DNA of 64,000 bases from Clostridium sp. OF09-36 (GTDB lineage: Bacteria > Bacillota > Clostridia > Lachnospirales > Lachnospiraceae), in the NCBI RefSeq assembly GCF_003481985.1, contig NZ_QUMD01000014.1:1-64000 (forward strand). The letters run 5' to 3'. The notes under the pieces were generated by a model. The model worked only from the letters and a program-made list of their open reading frames with translations. It did not search any database and was not told the DNA's origin. A program made the position numbers and the translations under genes. This document shows, in pieces, positions 8,247-18,239 of this stretch; position 1 is the first letter of the stretch; every line of letters begins with the position of its first letter.

Positions 8247-10043
8247 GTGGCTGATTTTATGATACGCTTTTTAATATGCAATGTATTTATCAGCGGTATC
8301 ATCGGAATTCTTTTGATAGCCAAGCGGATATTCAAAAACAACCTTTCCAGCCGGATGCAGTATAATCTGTGGTTCCTGTTGCTTGGGTTGTTGGTAGTTC
8401 CCTTTATACCGTTCCGTTTAATCGGATTTCCTCAAATCTTCTCGTGGCTCGGTAGCCTGAGAAGCTCTCCATCTTCCAATACTGGAACTGCTATGGTAGA
8501 AACCATTGGGGCCGATCCAACCGGAAATGTAAATTGGATGAATGACTTTACTCTTTCTGTAAATAGCGAAGCTCCATCCATTGCCGGATACATATTATTA
8601 GGGATATGGATTGTAGGTATTCTTGCAATGATTATTTTGGTAATCAAATCCTCTCTCCGTTTACGCAACTTGGAGAAATCTGCACTTCCCCTTCAGAACA
8701 AGGAAGTCCGCAGACTATATCATCACTGTTTAGAAGAGATGGGGATTCACAGAGATATTCCTGTCTACAGTACCGCATTTTTGAAATCCCCGATTATTGT
8801 TGGACTTTTGAAACCGTGTATTTATCTTCCGATTCATCTGATCTCTGATTATAACGAATCCGATATGCGGTATATGCTGTTACATGAACTGCAGCATTAC
8901 AAGCACCATGATGCTATTGCCAGTTATCTGATGAACCTTGCAGGAGTGGTATATTGGTTCAATCCTCTTGTTTGGTACGCTCTGAAAGAAATGCGTAATG
9001 ACAGAGAGGTTGCCTGTGACACCTCTGTTTTAAAGATGCTTGAAGAGGATGCTTACGAGGATTATGGCAATACACTGATTAACTTTGCTAAAAAGGTTTC
9101 TCTTACTCCTTTTCCGTTTGCTGCCGGCCTTGGTGGAAACATGAAGCAGATGAAGCGGAGAATTATCAATATTGCATCTTATGAGAAGCCAACATTTACA
9201 AAAAGGCTAAAAGGTATGACGGCATTTGTACTGACTGCTGTTCTCCTGTTAGGTTTTGCTCCTTTTATTTCTACATACGCAGCAGACGAAAACTACTACC
9301 AATGGGACTCCTCTTCTGAGAATGTTTCCTATGTAGACCTCTCCACGTACTTCGGAGAATACGAAGGCAGCTTTGTTTTATACGATTTGGGAAATGATGC
9401 GTGGAGCATACATGACAAGGAGCATGCTACCCTGCGAGTAGCACCAAACTCCACCTACAAAATATATGATGCCTTGTTCGGCTTGGAAGAAGGTGTCATT
9501 ACACCAGAAAACTCCTTTATTGCATGGAATGGAGAAAGCTATCCATTTGAAGCATGGAATGCGGATCAGACCTTACAGTCTGCAATGAACTCCTCCGTTA
9601 ACTGGTACTTCCAGTCAGTAGATGAACAACTTGGATTCTCTGACGTTTACAGCTATATTCAAGAAATCGGATATGGTAACGAAAACATGAATGGTGATTT
9701 CTCCACTTATTGGATGGAATCATCCTTGGAGATCTCTCCAATAGAACAGGTCGAACTTTTAACCAAGCTGCAGAATAACAGTTTTGGCTTCGCCCCTGAA
9801 AACGTCAATGCAGTAAAAGATGCTATCTGCCTTTCCTCTTCCGATGCCGGAACATTCTACGGAAAGACCGGAACTGGCCGTGTGGACGGCCAGGATGTGA
9901 ACGGATGGTTTATCGGTTATATTGAAACTGCAGATAATACATACTTTTTTGCTACCAACATTGGTGCAGACAGCGATGCTACCGGAGGCAACGCAACTGA
10001 AATAACCATGTCTATCTTGTCAGACATGAATATCTGGAAATAA
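8247..10043 (+). CDS. blaR1: BlaR1-type beta-lactam sensor/signal-transducing metalloprotease
   Basis: A 598-residue membrane sensor starting at GTG behind AAGGAGG, one base after blaI. Residues about 1-340 contain several membrane segments and an M56 zinc peptidase with HELQH (213-217) and the downstream EMRNDREVACD. The extracellular C-terminal domain is penicillin-binding (class D/BlaR1 type) with STYK (serine 402), SVN (450-452) and KTGT (540-543). Acylation of serine 402 by a beta-lactam should activate the cytoplasmic-side protease and lead to loss of BlaI. All catalytic and binding motifs are present, so the sensor looks functional. Confidence 0.93.
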   Translation: MADFMIRFLICNVFISGIIGILLIAKRIFKNNLSSRMQYNLWFLLLGLLVVPFIPFRLIGFPQIFSWLGSLRSSPSSNTGTAMVETIGADPTGNVNWMNDFTLSVNSEAPSIAGYILLGIWIVGILAMIILVIKSSLRLRNLEKSALPLQNKEVRRLYHHCLEEMGIHRDIPVYSTAFLKSPIIVGLLKPCIYLPIHLISDYNESDMRYMLLHELQHYKHHDAIASYLMNLAGVVYWFNPLVWYALKEMRNDREVACDTSVLKMLEEDAYEDYGNTLINFAKKVSLTPFPFAAGLGGNMKQMKRRIINIASYEKPTFTKRLKGMTAFVLTAVLLLGFAPFISTYAADENYYQWDSSSENVSYVDLSTYFGEYEGSFVLYDLGNDAWSIHDKEHATLRVAPNSTYKIYDALFGLEEGVITPENSFIAWNGESYPFEAWNADQTLQSAMNSSVNWYFQSVDEQLGFSDVYSYIQEIGYGNENMNGDFSTYWMESSLEISPIEQVELLTKLQNNSFGFAPENVNAVKDAICLSSSDAGTFYGKTGTGRVDGQDVNGWFIGYIETADNTYFFATNIGADSDATGGNATEITMSILSDMNIWK

Positions 10044-10049
10044 AAATAT

Positions 10050-10091
10050 CGGGTAAAGGTCATAGTCGTATAATCCTTTGCCCGTTTTTTT
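10050..10091 (+). terminator. Rho-independent terminator after blaR1
   Basis: CGGGTAAAGG and CCTTTGCCCG form a ten-base stem with one G-T pair, followed directly by seven T. It closes the blaI-blaR1 operon. Confidence 0.88.
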
Positions 10092-10138
10092 ATTTTCACT
10101 TTATGCATAAAAGCGTTTCAACTATCCAGTTCTATACG

Positions 10139-10579
10139 TCAAGAATTAGATTTATTATTGATGTATTCTACAATTTCTCCAATAAAAAAAGATATCAATG
10201 TCCCAATTGAAACAAACAAACTATCTCTATCACCTAATGATTCAATGAAGATTGAAAATGTAAACGTAAAGTTACTATACATATAATCATAAAAAACGTA
10301 TTTCAGAGAACCTATCAAGAGCATCAACCCGAAAGAAATTAATGCATATATTAGGCACAGCAAAAAGCTAATGTCAATGCTGCGTTTGACAATGATTTTT
10401 CCCATAAAAAAACCTAAAATAAAAACCCCAATATCAATATATGTATATATAATTAAAAAACCCAAATAGGCTAAGGCCGCATTATATTTGGGAAATAAAT
10501 AAAAACAAAGAAAATAAGCCAAAGCCACACATACAAAATATACTAAAAATGGAGAATACGTTCTAACAAACTTTCTCAT
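10139..10579 (-). CDS. Small multi-spanning membrane protein
   Basis: A 146-residue very hydrophobic protein with about four predicted membrane segments (for example YFVCVALAYFLCFYLF and DIGVFILGFFMGKIIV). The start at 10579 has a GGAGTGAGG ribosome site. It lies at the distal end of the BlaI-controlled minus-strand gene series, 57 bases downstream of the FG-GAP-like gene. I do not recognise the family. Position suggests a role in envelope biology, but there is no direct evidence. Confidence 0.65.
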   Translation of the reverse strand: MRKFVRTYSPFLVYFVCVALAYFLCFYLFPKYNAALAYLGFLIIYTYIDIGVFILGFFMGKIIVKRSIDISFLLCLIYALISFGLMLLIGSLKYVFYDYMYSNFTFTFSIFIESLGDRDSLFVSIGTLISFFIGEIVEYINNKSNS

Positions 10580-10636
10580 AAAAACACCTCACTCCACATG
10601 TAGATAATCGAATTAAAATCAAAAGCTTATCTTAAT

Positions 10637-11866
10637 TTATTCATGCTCTTCACTTCCAGTCGCTGACCATGATGTTTTACCACTACTGACCACATCTTTT
10701 GTAGACATACTATATGCAAATATATCAAGGATCTCCGCCTCTGAGATATACCATGAACCATCTGTGTTTTTCTTACTTCTGTATAAAACATATAATTCGC
10801 ATTTTTCATTCTCCGAAAGTCTGTCATATACAAGATATTCTATTATTTCCTCATTCTCATTTAAGATAACTCTAGAATTTCCATTCGCACCGTATGATAT
10901 CATAAAATCACATCCTTCGTCTGCGAAGTATTGTTGATATATAGTACGATATCCATCATATATTTCATTTGTTTCCATTAATGTCACATAATCACAGATC
11001 GCAGGAATAGAAATATCATCCTCTTTCATATTTTCCATTAATTCATCCATTAAATCGTGTTGAATGACAAAACCATTATCCTGTGAACTGAATATTCTAA
11101 TGGTCTTTCGTGGCATCATTCCCTGCGGTCCTGCTCCTGTAACATAGTTTATGATGACAATCACATCCTTTGCACCATCTCCATCTATATCCTGAAATCC
11201 AACCGCTTCAACACTATCAAACATTCCTACACTATCATTCTCTGTACTATTATTTTCATAACACTCCGGAAAATAATATATAATTTGATTGTCTTTTGCC
11301 AGCACAAATGAAACATCTTCCCAGAGCGTTTCATAAGTCGGCAGATAAGATACAAACTGTACTTCACCCCAATCATTCAATTCTACATCAAAGGATTGTT
11401 CAGTTATAACCCGGCTTTCATCTAATCTCTCTCCTGATGGATATTCTACTTCAATATCTGCTACATCTGTCAATTGCTGTATTTCTTTCGTACCATCGAA
11501 ATATAAAATGACTTGTTCATCAAATTGTTCTTCACCTGATAGAATTATTTCTACATAATCCTCATGCCAGGTAACCTTCCAACAGCTGCTACTGATGCTT
11601 GCACCGTCATTGTGCAATTCAAAATCTGTTTGCGATATCTTATCTTCGCCTTCTTTAAGGACTAACCGTCCACTTGCTGAACCAAAAGGCCATTCCGGTT
11701 CTCCAACAGCTTGAAGTATCACTTCATATTTTTTATCTGGTGAAACGGATGTATCGCAAGTTATCTTCTTGTAATTTACCGTATACGAAATGCAACACCA
11801 AAATACTACAAACAGTGCAATGAGCGAGCCCATAATACATAGCATAATTTTCAAAAAATTCTTCAT
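10637..11866 (-). CDS. Membrane-anchored extracellular protein with FG-GAP-like segment
   Basis: A 409-residue protein with one N-terminal membrane anchor (ALFVVFWCCISYTV region) and a long extracellular part. I chose the ATG at 11866 because AAAAGGAG precedes it; the open frame extends further upstream without one. The middle contains VGFQDIDGDGAKDVIVI, which looks like an FG-GAP/integrin-type or calcium-binding repeat. It follows the 146-residue gene by 16 bases and is probably co-transcribed from the BlaI operator at 12341. Function unknown; an exported accessory of the beta-lactam-responsive cluster is inference. Confidence 0.65.
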   Translation of the reverse strand: MKNFLKIMLCIMGSLIALFVVFWCCISYTVNYKKITCDTSVSPDKKYEVILQAVGEPEWPFGSASGRLVLKEGEDKISQTDFELHNDGASISSSCWKVTWHEDYVEIILSGEEQFDEQVILYFDGTKEIQQLTDVADIEVEYPSGERLDESRVITEQSFDVELNDWGEVQFVSYLPTYETLWEDVSFVLAKDNQIIYYFPECYENNSTENDSVGMFDSVEAVGFQDIDGDGAKDVIVIINYVTGAGPQGMMPRKTIRIFSSQDNGFVIQHDLMDELMENMKEDDISIPAICDYVTLMETNEIYDGYRTIYQQYFADEGCDFMISYGANGNSRVILNENEEIIEYLVYDRLSENEKCELYVLYRSKKNTDGSWYISEAEILDIFAYSMSTKDVVSSGKTSWSATGSEEHE

Positions 11867-11882
11867 TGTTATAGCACTCCTT

Positions 11883-12323
11883 TTAATGTCCACGTATATC
11901 CAGTTCTTCCAATAGAGAATTTCCGCTTCCCCATGAATATACAATGTAATAACCACTGTCCTTTATTTCTTCTGTAAATTGCAGTGTCCCGTGATCAATC
12001 ACCTCAATGGGCTGCCTTTCCTGAGTTTCCACTAAATACTCCCATTCATTACCTCTGTAATCTGAATAGTAAGCATCCAGTTCTTCCAAAGACAATTCAC
12101 TCCTAATTAGGATTGCTCCGAAATACTGCAGCCCATTTCCATTCCCCGTCAGCTTCCCTGCCTGTGACAGTGACTCTATCAATTCCGTTTCCTCTGGCAG
12201 CGGGATTTCACATAATGCTTTTTCTACTTTATAGGCAATGTGGTTATTTATAAGTGGAATTGACAAACTTCCGCCTATCAATACAACTGCTGCCAATATT
12301 CCAACTAATTTTAATTTTTTCAT
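11883..12323 (-). CDS. Small exported protein of the bla cluster
   Basis: A 146-residue protein with an N-terminal signal anchor (KLVGILAAVVLIGGSLSIP) and an exported acidic domain. The start at 12323 has an AAAGGAGG ribosome site. A BlaI-type operator lies 18 bases upstream of the start, so this gene heads its own repressible unit rather than relying on the PBP operon. I do not recognise the family. Confidence 0.65.
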   Translation of the reverse strand: MKKLKLVGILAAVVLIGGSLSIPLINNHIAYKVEKALCEIPLPEETELIESLSQAGKLTGNGNGLQYFGAILIRSELSLEELDAYYSDYRGNEWEYLVETQERQPIEVIDHGTLQFTEEIKDSGYYIVYSWGSGNSLLEELDIRGH

Positions 12324-12340
12324 GTGTCCTCCTTTCTTTT

Positions 12341-12358
12341 CTTACATCCGTAAGATTA
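12341..12358 (-). promoter_or_regulatory. BlaI-type operator upstream of the small exported gene
   Basis: CTTACATCCGTAAGATTA matches the operator core found at blaI and the PBP operon. It lies between the two minus-strand genes at 11883 and 12383 and close to the ribosome site of the former. No strong promoter hexamers are visible, so it may either start a transcript or modulate read-through. Confidence 0.65.
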
Positions 12359-12382
12359 CCATAGAACACAGCTATTATCAAA

Positions 12383-13648
12383 TCATTCTTTAATTCGGTA
12401 TTGGTAATCTGGTATATGCATAATTCCGTCATTTAGGATTTCATTCCCCAAATACTGAAAACTTCCATCCTCCGCAAACCGCACCGTAAGTTCATGGGTT
12501 ATGACTGCATCATCGCAAATAACCATGTCACAAACCGCCTCAACTGTTAACGTGATTGTCCCATCTTCATTTTCTTTGATGTTGACAACCTCCGGCAGAG
12601 AAGTTCCAAAGAAAGTAGGTGCATAATTAAAACATCCAAGACGCGCCCAATAATATGTCTGGTTTTCCTCATCAAATACTGCGTACTCTCGTATCTGTTC
12701 TTTTGTTACAGGAAGATACTCCATAATCAGACTTTCGAACTCTTCTTTAGGAATGCCATTTGGATAATCTTCAGAATTGAACTTTTCTCCATATTTCATT
12801 CCATACAGATATTCAAACATTCCGTTATAATCCAACTCACTCATGTTTTCTGCATTCCAGTTAGAACACAAAATATTCTGTCCTTGATATCCAAGCCCCC
12901 GAACACAACGTTCAGACATTTTACGCTGTTCTTCTGTCATTGGCTTTACTCTGATTAGGCAGCTTCCATCCACGATTTCACTGACCTCTGGCGGCTCCGG
13001 CACACATAACTCATAGCAGAACCATCCTTTATCTGTATATTTCCACTCTTTTATTCTGGTGTAGGATATATAGGACATTCCCGACTTACCATTCTTATTC
13101 CATACGCTTCTTGCACTTACAACATACATGTCTGTACCATCAAAAATGAATTTCATTCTACCTATACCACCATCATCATGTATCTCGTAAATTACTACAG
13201 AACCGCTTTTCCCAGCCGTGCAATCCTCAAGAAAAGAATCCACACTTTCATAATTTCCCATATTTGAATAGGTTACCAATGTAGCAACCGGATATCCCGT
13301 TTCCATTAACTTTTTCTGCAGTTCAAGAATGGTCTCATCAGTTAATACAACATTGGATGCAGTTCCTTTATCTGCCTCTTTATAAATCTCATAAATACGT
13401 TCCATCATCGCTCTGCAGTCATTCTCAGCTTCCTTTTCTTCCTGTTCGTCCACCGGAAGTCCATAGCCCTTTTCCCACTGTTCTGCAGCTTCTTCCTCGG
13501 CACTTTTTGTTTCCTCTGTGGAAGATACTTCTTCCGTATCTTCCACAAGAGATTCACCTGCAACACTATCTTCTTTCCCACAGGCACACATAAAACATCC
13601 AATTAAAAATACTATAATTAGTAGAATGCTCTTTTTCATTAATACCAT
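12383..13648 (-). CDS. Lipoprotein, third tandem paralogue of the PBP operon
   Basis: A 421-residue lipoprotein: signal segment ILLIIVFLIGCFM followed by lipobox-like CAC and an acidic, low-complexity linker. It is a paralogue of the two upstream genes; all three share an NxDGTITLTV-type strand near the C-terminus (here NEDGTITLTVEA) and a following EDGSFQYLGNEI block. I associate this pattern with DUF6070, not verified. It begins five bases after the previous gene and is clearly in the same operon. The proteins are exported and might act at the cell wall with the PBP; that is inferred only from context and shared operators. Confidence 0.7.
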   Translation of the reverse strand: MVLMKKSILLIIVFLIGCFMCACGKEDSVAGESLVEDTEEVSSTEETKSAEEEAAEQWEKGYGLPVDEQEEKEAENDCRAMMERIYEIYKEADKGTASNVVLTDETILELQKKLMETGYPVATLVTYSNMGNYESVDSFLEDCTAGKSGSVVIYEIHDDGGIGRMKFIFDGTDMYVVSARSVWNKNGKSGMSYISYTRIKEWKYTDKGWFCYELCVPEPPEVSEIVDGSCLIRVKPMTEEQRKMSERCVRGLGYQGQNILCSNWNAENMSELDYNGMFEYLYGMKYGEKFNSEDYPNGIPKEEFESLIMEYLPVTKEQIREYAVFDEENQTYYWARLGCFNYAPTFFGTSLPEVVNIKENEDGTITLTVEAVCDMVICDDAVITHELTVRFAEDGSFQYLGNEILNDGIMHIPDYQYRIKE

Positions 13649-13652
13649 AAAA

Positions 13653-14927
13653 TCATCCTTTCGTTCTTGCTATTGGCGGCAGTTCCAATTCTATTTCCTC
13701 TATAGAGTTGGAAAGATACCGGAATGTTCCATCTTCAAATGGCTGAACCACAACCGTATTCCGAAAAGCGAGATCAGAATTGTAATCCGGCCAAACTCCA
13801 TCCACAATAAGTGTAATTGTTCCATCCGCATTTTTTGTATAGTCAACTACTTCTCCAAAAGGTGGGTATGGGCTGGCATAAATCATCTCATGTTCATAGC
13901 TGTTGCTGCTCTCGTCATACTCGCAATGCTTTCTCAACTGTTCTACAGATACCGGAAAATAAGTGGTCATTATCTTTTCGTATTCCTCCGCTGGAATTTT
14001 CCAACCTTCCGTTTTCAGATTTTCTCCCGTATAAATTCGATAGATGTCTTCATACATACAAGGCATCAGAATATCTTCTACGTTACTGCTGTCCCAGTTC
14101 GTGACAAGCACATTGTAATTCACATAGCTTAGTCCTGATATGTATTTCTCTGTCAGTTCCCGGCAGTCTTCCGGAAGCGGTTCTATTCTCCAATACTGTC
14201 TCAAACTTGCATGTGCAATCACATATTCATATGCGTAGATAAAATACCCTTTTTCCGTAAGTTTAATTTCAGCCACATTACTTACCGAAGTTCCCTGTAT
14301 CTCTGGCATACCGCCTTCCTTCCACCGAACTCCTATGTAATAGGTCTGTAACTGCTCCTTCCGATAAATAAAGGTAACTGCTCCAATCAGTCCATCTCTA
14401 TGCACTTCAAATACCGTAACCATCGAGTCCTGTCCATTCAAGTAATCTGCGTAAAACACTTCAATTGCTTCATGATTCTGCATAGCAGAGTCTTCTTCAA
14501 CGCTTACCAAACCGCTTCTGCCCAATTGCTCCACCACGGCTTTCCTCTGCTCGTTTGTAAATTCGTTAATACCAGAAGAGTAGCTTGGTGCATCTGCAAT
14601 TACAATATCCTTATAGATTTCTCTGACCGATTCTGCTGCTGACAAAACCGTACTCTGCAACTGCTCCTTCTCCTCTTCTGAAAGGAGATCATCACTGGCT
14701 TGCGGAATGAACCAATATGCTGAATCTGTAGAAGTTTCCGTATTCTCGGCCTCTTCTGTTTCTGCATCGCTATTTTCGATTTCCACAGGCGGCTCCCATA
14801 CTTCTTCTGCCACCTTTTTCTTTTCTGCGTGCATTTTTCCCCAACAAAACACTCCAGCTATCACCAAAATCAAAAGCAGCAAAATCGGAAGCCCACATCT
14901 TCTAAGCAGCCATTTTAAATCTTCCAT
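13653..14927 (-). CDS. Membrane-anchored extracellular protein, second tandem paralogue
   Basis: A 424-residue protein with a single N-terminal membrane segment (LPILLLLILVIAGVFCW) instead of a lipobox, then an acidic linker and the shared extracellular domain (NADGTITLIVDGV, EDGTFRYLSNSI). I chose the ATG at 14927, which overlaps the previous stop as TAATG and has GGAGG upstream; this indicates translational coupling. It is a paralogue of the genes on either side but differs in anchor type, so the three proteins may hold the same domain at different distances from the membrane. Function unknown. Confidence 0.7.
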   Translation of the reverse strand: MEDLKWLLRRCGLPILLLLILVIAGVFCWGKMHAEKKKVAEEVWEPPVEIENSDAETEEAENTETSTDSAYWFIPQASDDLLSEEEKEQLQSTVLSAAESVREIYKDIVIADAPSYSSGINEFTNEQRKAVVEQLGRSGLVSVEEDSAMQNHEAIEVFYADYLNGQDSMVTVFEVHRDGLIGAVTFIYRKEQLQTYYIGVRWKEGGMPEIQGTSVSNVAEIKLTEKGYFIYAYEYVIAHASLRQYWRIEPLPEDCRELTEKYISGLSYVNYNVLVTNWDSSNVEDILMPCMYEDIYRIYTGENLKTEGWKIPAEEYEKIMTTYFPVSVEQLRKHCEYDESSNSYEHEMIYASPYPPFGEVVDYTKNADGTITLIVDGVWPDYNSDLAFRNTVVVQPFEDGTFRYLSNSIEEIELELPPIARTKG

Positions 14928-16168
14928 TATTCGCCTCCGTACAATTCTTCCCATTCTTCCAACGTCAACCGTGGTGTATGCCAAGTTTCTCTGTAATTGT
15001 CTTCAGATGGTATAATGCGGTTAGATACATATTGTACCCCTCCGTCCTCTAACGGGCGGACAACAACCTCATGAGCATATACCTTTGGATCACCTGCATA
15101 AGGGAATACTACATTAGCTGTAAGCGTAATTGTCCCATCGCTGTTTTCTGTAAAACCGACTACCTCTGAATATGGATATTCCGGGTATTCTACTTCTTCG
15201 AATCCTCTCGGCTTATATTCATAAGTTGAATTCTCCGAACAATAGACGCTTTTTGATTGCAACGTTTCACTATCAATATTGAAATATTTCATAATAACGC
15301 TTTCGAATTCCTCTTTTGGAATCTGATATACTGCACTGACTGATAAGTTGTCATCAGCAACATAGGGAACATATTGACCATTCACTTTTGGATAGAGAAT
15401 GTCATACATATCATAAAAATTCAAATCCCCGAAATCTTCCTCGCTCCAATCTACAATAAACATATTATTTTGTTCAAAGCCGATTGGTCGGAGATATTTC
15501 CGACTCAACTCCCTATATGTTTCATCCAATGGCAGTACTCGTAATGCGGTATGTTCCTCTGCCCCACTCAATGTAAGAACATATAATTCTTCTGAAAACC
15601 AAACACCGGAAAACATCAGGTAACCTTCTTCTGTATAATTCCAATACTCCGCTTGATAGTTTCCTGTTACCTCTCTTTTCATATTTCCGTTTTCATACTT
15701 GTAATAGCTTCTGACCACATCTACATTTCCATCTTTTGTGTGCAAATCGTATTTTACAAATCCACCCAAATAACTGACTTCAAGAATCGTTATTTCTGCT
15801 TCTTCCTGTGCATCCACCTTTTCGCAAAATTCCAGTACCTGCTCTGCCTCAGTCATGTTAACTTGATTTCTGCTGTCAACAGCCGAATATCCATTTTCTC
15901 CAAGACGATTTACAATGCCTCGAATCGTTTCCAAATCAGCTAACTTATTTTCTTCTGTAGCCTTTTCATAAAGATCTATACAGATGTTTATAATTTCATC
16001 TGCATCCTCCTCTGATTCTTCCTGAATATCCTGAACATCTATTACCGTTTCCGAAACTGTATTTTCTTCCGGAGGTGCATCACTGCACCCCGAAATACTA
16101 AGTATTAATACAAAGCTAATTGCTGCCAAACCACTCTTCCAGAACCAGCTTGTCTTTCTTAACAACAT
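14927..16168 (-). CDS. Lipoprotein, first tandem paralogue of the PBP operon
   Basis: A 413-residue lipoprotein with a clear signal peptide and lipobox (FVLILSISGC), an acidic linker and the paralogous domain with NSDGTITLTANVV and EDGGVQYVSNRI near the C-terminus. The start at 16168 has GGAGGAGG seven bases upstream. It overlaps the end of the PBP gene by 53 bases in another frame, which ties its translation to that of the PBP. Exported to the outer face of the membrane. Its role alongside a low-affinity PBP is unknown. Confidence 0.72.
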   Translation of the reverse strand: MLLRKTSWFWKSGLAAISFVLILSISGCSDAPPEENTVSETVIDVQDIQEESEEDADEIINICIDLYEKATEENKLADLETIRGIVNRLGENGYSAVDSRNQVNMTEAEQVLEFCEKVDAQEEAEITILEVSYLGGFVKYDLHTKDGNVDVVRSYYKYENGNMKREVTGNYQAEYWNYTEEGYLMFSGVWFSEELYVLTLSGAEEHTALRVLPLDETYRELSRKYLRPIGFEQNNMFIVDWSEEDFGDLNFYDMYDILYPKVNGQYVPYVADDNLSVSAVYQIPKEEFESVIMKYFNIDSETLQSKSVYCSENSTYEYKPRGFEEVEYPEYPYSEVVGFTENSDGTITLTANVVFPYAGDPKVYAHEVVVRPLEDGGVQYVSNRIIPSEDNYRETWHTPRLTLEEWEELYGGE

Positions 16169-18239
16169 ATCCGCTTCCTCCTCTTCCTTTCACATCTTCT
16201 ACCATGCTGATAATCAATATAGGACGTTCTACCGTATCTTCTGCTGTAAAAATTGCAAACCATCCTAATTCCGTACCCGAAGTATCATCCTTCGATGCCT
16301 TGATTTCTGCCGTACCTGTTTTTCCTGCTAAAAGAATGTCATCCCGATGGGCTGCATATCCAGTTCCATTAGAATCATTCACAACCTTTTTTGTTCCTTC
16401 CAATACACGACTTGCTGTCTCATTAGAAAAGGCCCCCGGAATCCAATACTCGGCTATTGCTTCGTTCTGATATACCAAATACGGCTTTATGACATTTCCC
16501 TCATTACAGAAAGCAGAATAGATACAAGCCATATGTAACGGATTCACTAAAACTTGTCCTTGTCCGTAACCGCTGTCAGCTAACTGTATTTCAGTTTCAA
16601 TTCCCTCTGTATTGGAATACTGCGACTCTGCCATCTTAATCTCAAATGGCAGTTCCTCATTAAAACCTAGTCCAGTCAAAGAACTCTCCATCTCTTCTGA
16701 GCCAATCTTTAATGCTGCCTTTGCGAAATAAATATTATCGGAATAAATCAAGGCATTCTCTAAAATGACTGGTTCATATGCATGGAGTGTCGTTACATGA
16801 TAAGAACCCCACGATGCATCCTTTTGCCAGCTTAAGCCTACATTCCCGTAATCTTCCATCGGATCGATTGCTCCTGATTCCAAGCCGACCGCAGCGGTAA
16901 TTGGCTTGAATGTAGACCCCGGACACCACACTTGCCGGAACCGATTATACATTGGCTTATTCTCATCCTCGTTAAGCGCAGTCCACTGTTCACTGGACAA
17001 TCCCATAATAAAATCGTTATTGTCATAGGACGGTGTGCTGACCAAAGCCAATACTTCTCCGGTATAAGGATTCATGGCTACCGAGCAGCTTTTATCTTCC
17101 TTAAACTGTTCGTACAAGGAAACCTGCAAATTGGCATCTATCGTAAGCTGAATATCCTGCCCATGCTGTATCAGGATACAAGCCAGTTCCTCCTTCTCTT
17201 TGCCTTCCGAATTTACAATGTAAATCCTGCAACCGTTCTGGCCTTTCAGCTCACTCTCAAACAAGCCCTCCATTCCGCTTCTACCGATTACACTATTGGC
17301 TGTATAGCCTTCTCCTGCATGTTCCTCTAAATCTTCCGCAGTAACGCTTTGGACATACCCGACCAAATGTGCAGCCGCTTCCCCTAATGGGTATTCACGC
17401 ACTTCAACATCAGATATCATCACTCCGGGAATTTCCAGTAGCTTTTCATGTCTTTCCTTTTCTTTCAGCACCTCTTCGTCCGGTTCAATCTTCATCAACT
17501 CGATTTCTTCAACCCTCGGAATGGTTTTTATCGGCACAAAGGAATCATCCTTTACCCACTTTGCAGACAGTTTCTTTTCTATCGCTTCCGGTGTGATTTC
17601 CAATAGTTCTGCAATCTGTGCGATTGCTTCCTCTCGGTTTCCCAACTTGCCCGGAACGATTCCAACCGAAGATGCTGTACCTTTTCCTGCAAGGACACGT
17701 CCGTTCCTATCCAGAATTTCTCCTCGTTCTGCCTGTGTAGTGGAAACTCTTACTTTATCTGTAGAAGTTAGATTCGGAAAAATCATAGAATCATCCCAAA
17801 CCAACTTATATCCTTTTTCGTCCTTTAGGAAAAGTGCCTCACTTTCAAAACTGATAGTTCCTGCAACTGTATCGAAAGAAGTCTGGTAGGTTACCGTCAT
17901 TTGCTCCTCGTCATATGCAATAATCTGGACAGCCATATTCTGGACTTCTATACCTTCATAAATAGCTGAATTTCGAGTTACAAAATCCTCCTGACTGACA
18001 TTTCCCGATGCCTCAATATGTAGCATTGCATACATTTCTTCATACTCCTGTTTTGGAATATGATCCATGTACTCCACCAGAAGTTCTTCCGGTGTCTTCC
18101 AGGCATTTTCCTTTGTTGCCAACATTCCTGCCACACATACTGCAGAAATTACCGCAGCTATTCCTATAACAGCAATCGCAATCCATAGGAGCCTGCTTCT
18201 TGTTTTCTTTCGCTTGTTTCTGCTTTTTCCTTTCTTCAT
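16116..18239 (-). CDS. MecA (PBP2a)-like penicillin-binding protein
   Basis: A class B-type transpeptidase of about 707 residues counted from the ATG at 18239 (GGAGG upstream). Order: membrane anchor (about 17-40), an NTF2-like MecA N-terminal domain (about 45-160), a PBP dimerisation region (RGEILDRNGRVLA onward) and a transpeptidase domain. The active-site motifs are STFK (serine 442), SDN (500-502) and KTGT (640-643). MecA-type proteins cross-link peptidoglycan while binding beta-lactams weakly. Three BlaI-type operators and promoters lie in the 200-base leader. Together with blaI-blaR1 this is a complete inducible resistance layout. Actual drug affinity cannot be read from sequence. Confidence 0.88.
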   Translation of the reverse strand: MKKGKSRNKRKKTRSRLLWIAIAVIGIAAVISAVCVAGMLATKENAWKTPEELLVEYMDHIPKQEYEEMYAMLHIEASGNVSQEDFVTRNSAIYEGIEVQNMAVQIIAYDEEQMTVTYQTSFDTVAGTISFESEALFLKDEKGYKLVWDDSMIFPNLTSTDKVRVSTTQAERGEILDRNGRVLAGKGTASSVGIVPGKLGNREEAIAQIAELLEITPEAIEKKLSAKWVKDDSFVPIKTIPRVEEIELMKIEPDEEVLKEKERHEKLLEIPGVMISDVEVREYPLGEAAAHLVGYVQSVTAEDLEEHAGEGYTANSVIGRSGMEGLFESELKGQNGCRIYIVNSEGKEKEELACILIQHGQDIQLTIDANLQVSLYEQFKEDKSCSVAMNPYTGEVLALVSTPSYDNNDFIMGLSSEQWTALNEDENKPMYNRFRQVWCPGSTFKPITAAVGLESGAIDPMEDYGNVGLSWQKDASWGSYHVTTLHAYEPVILENALIYSDNIYFAKAALKIGSEEMESSLTGLGFNEELPFEIKMAESQYSNTEGIETEIQLADSGYGQGQVLVNPLHMACIYSAFCNEGNVIKPYLVYQNEAIAEYWIPGAFSNETASRVLEGTKKVVNDSNGTGYAAHRDDILLAGKTGTAEIKASKDDTSGTELGWFAIFTAEDTVERPILIISMVEDVKGRGGSGYVVKKDKLVLEEWFGSN

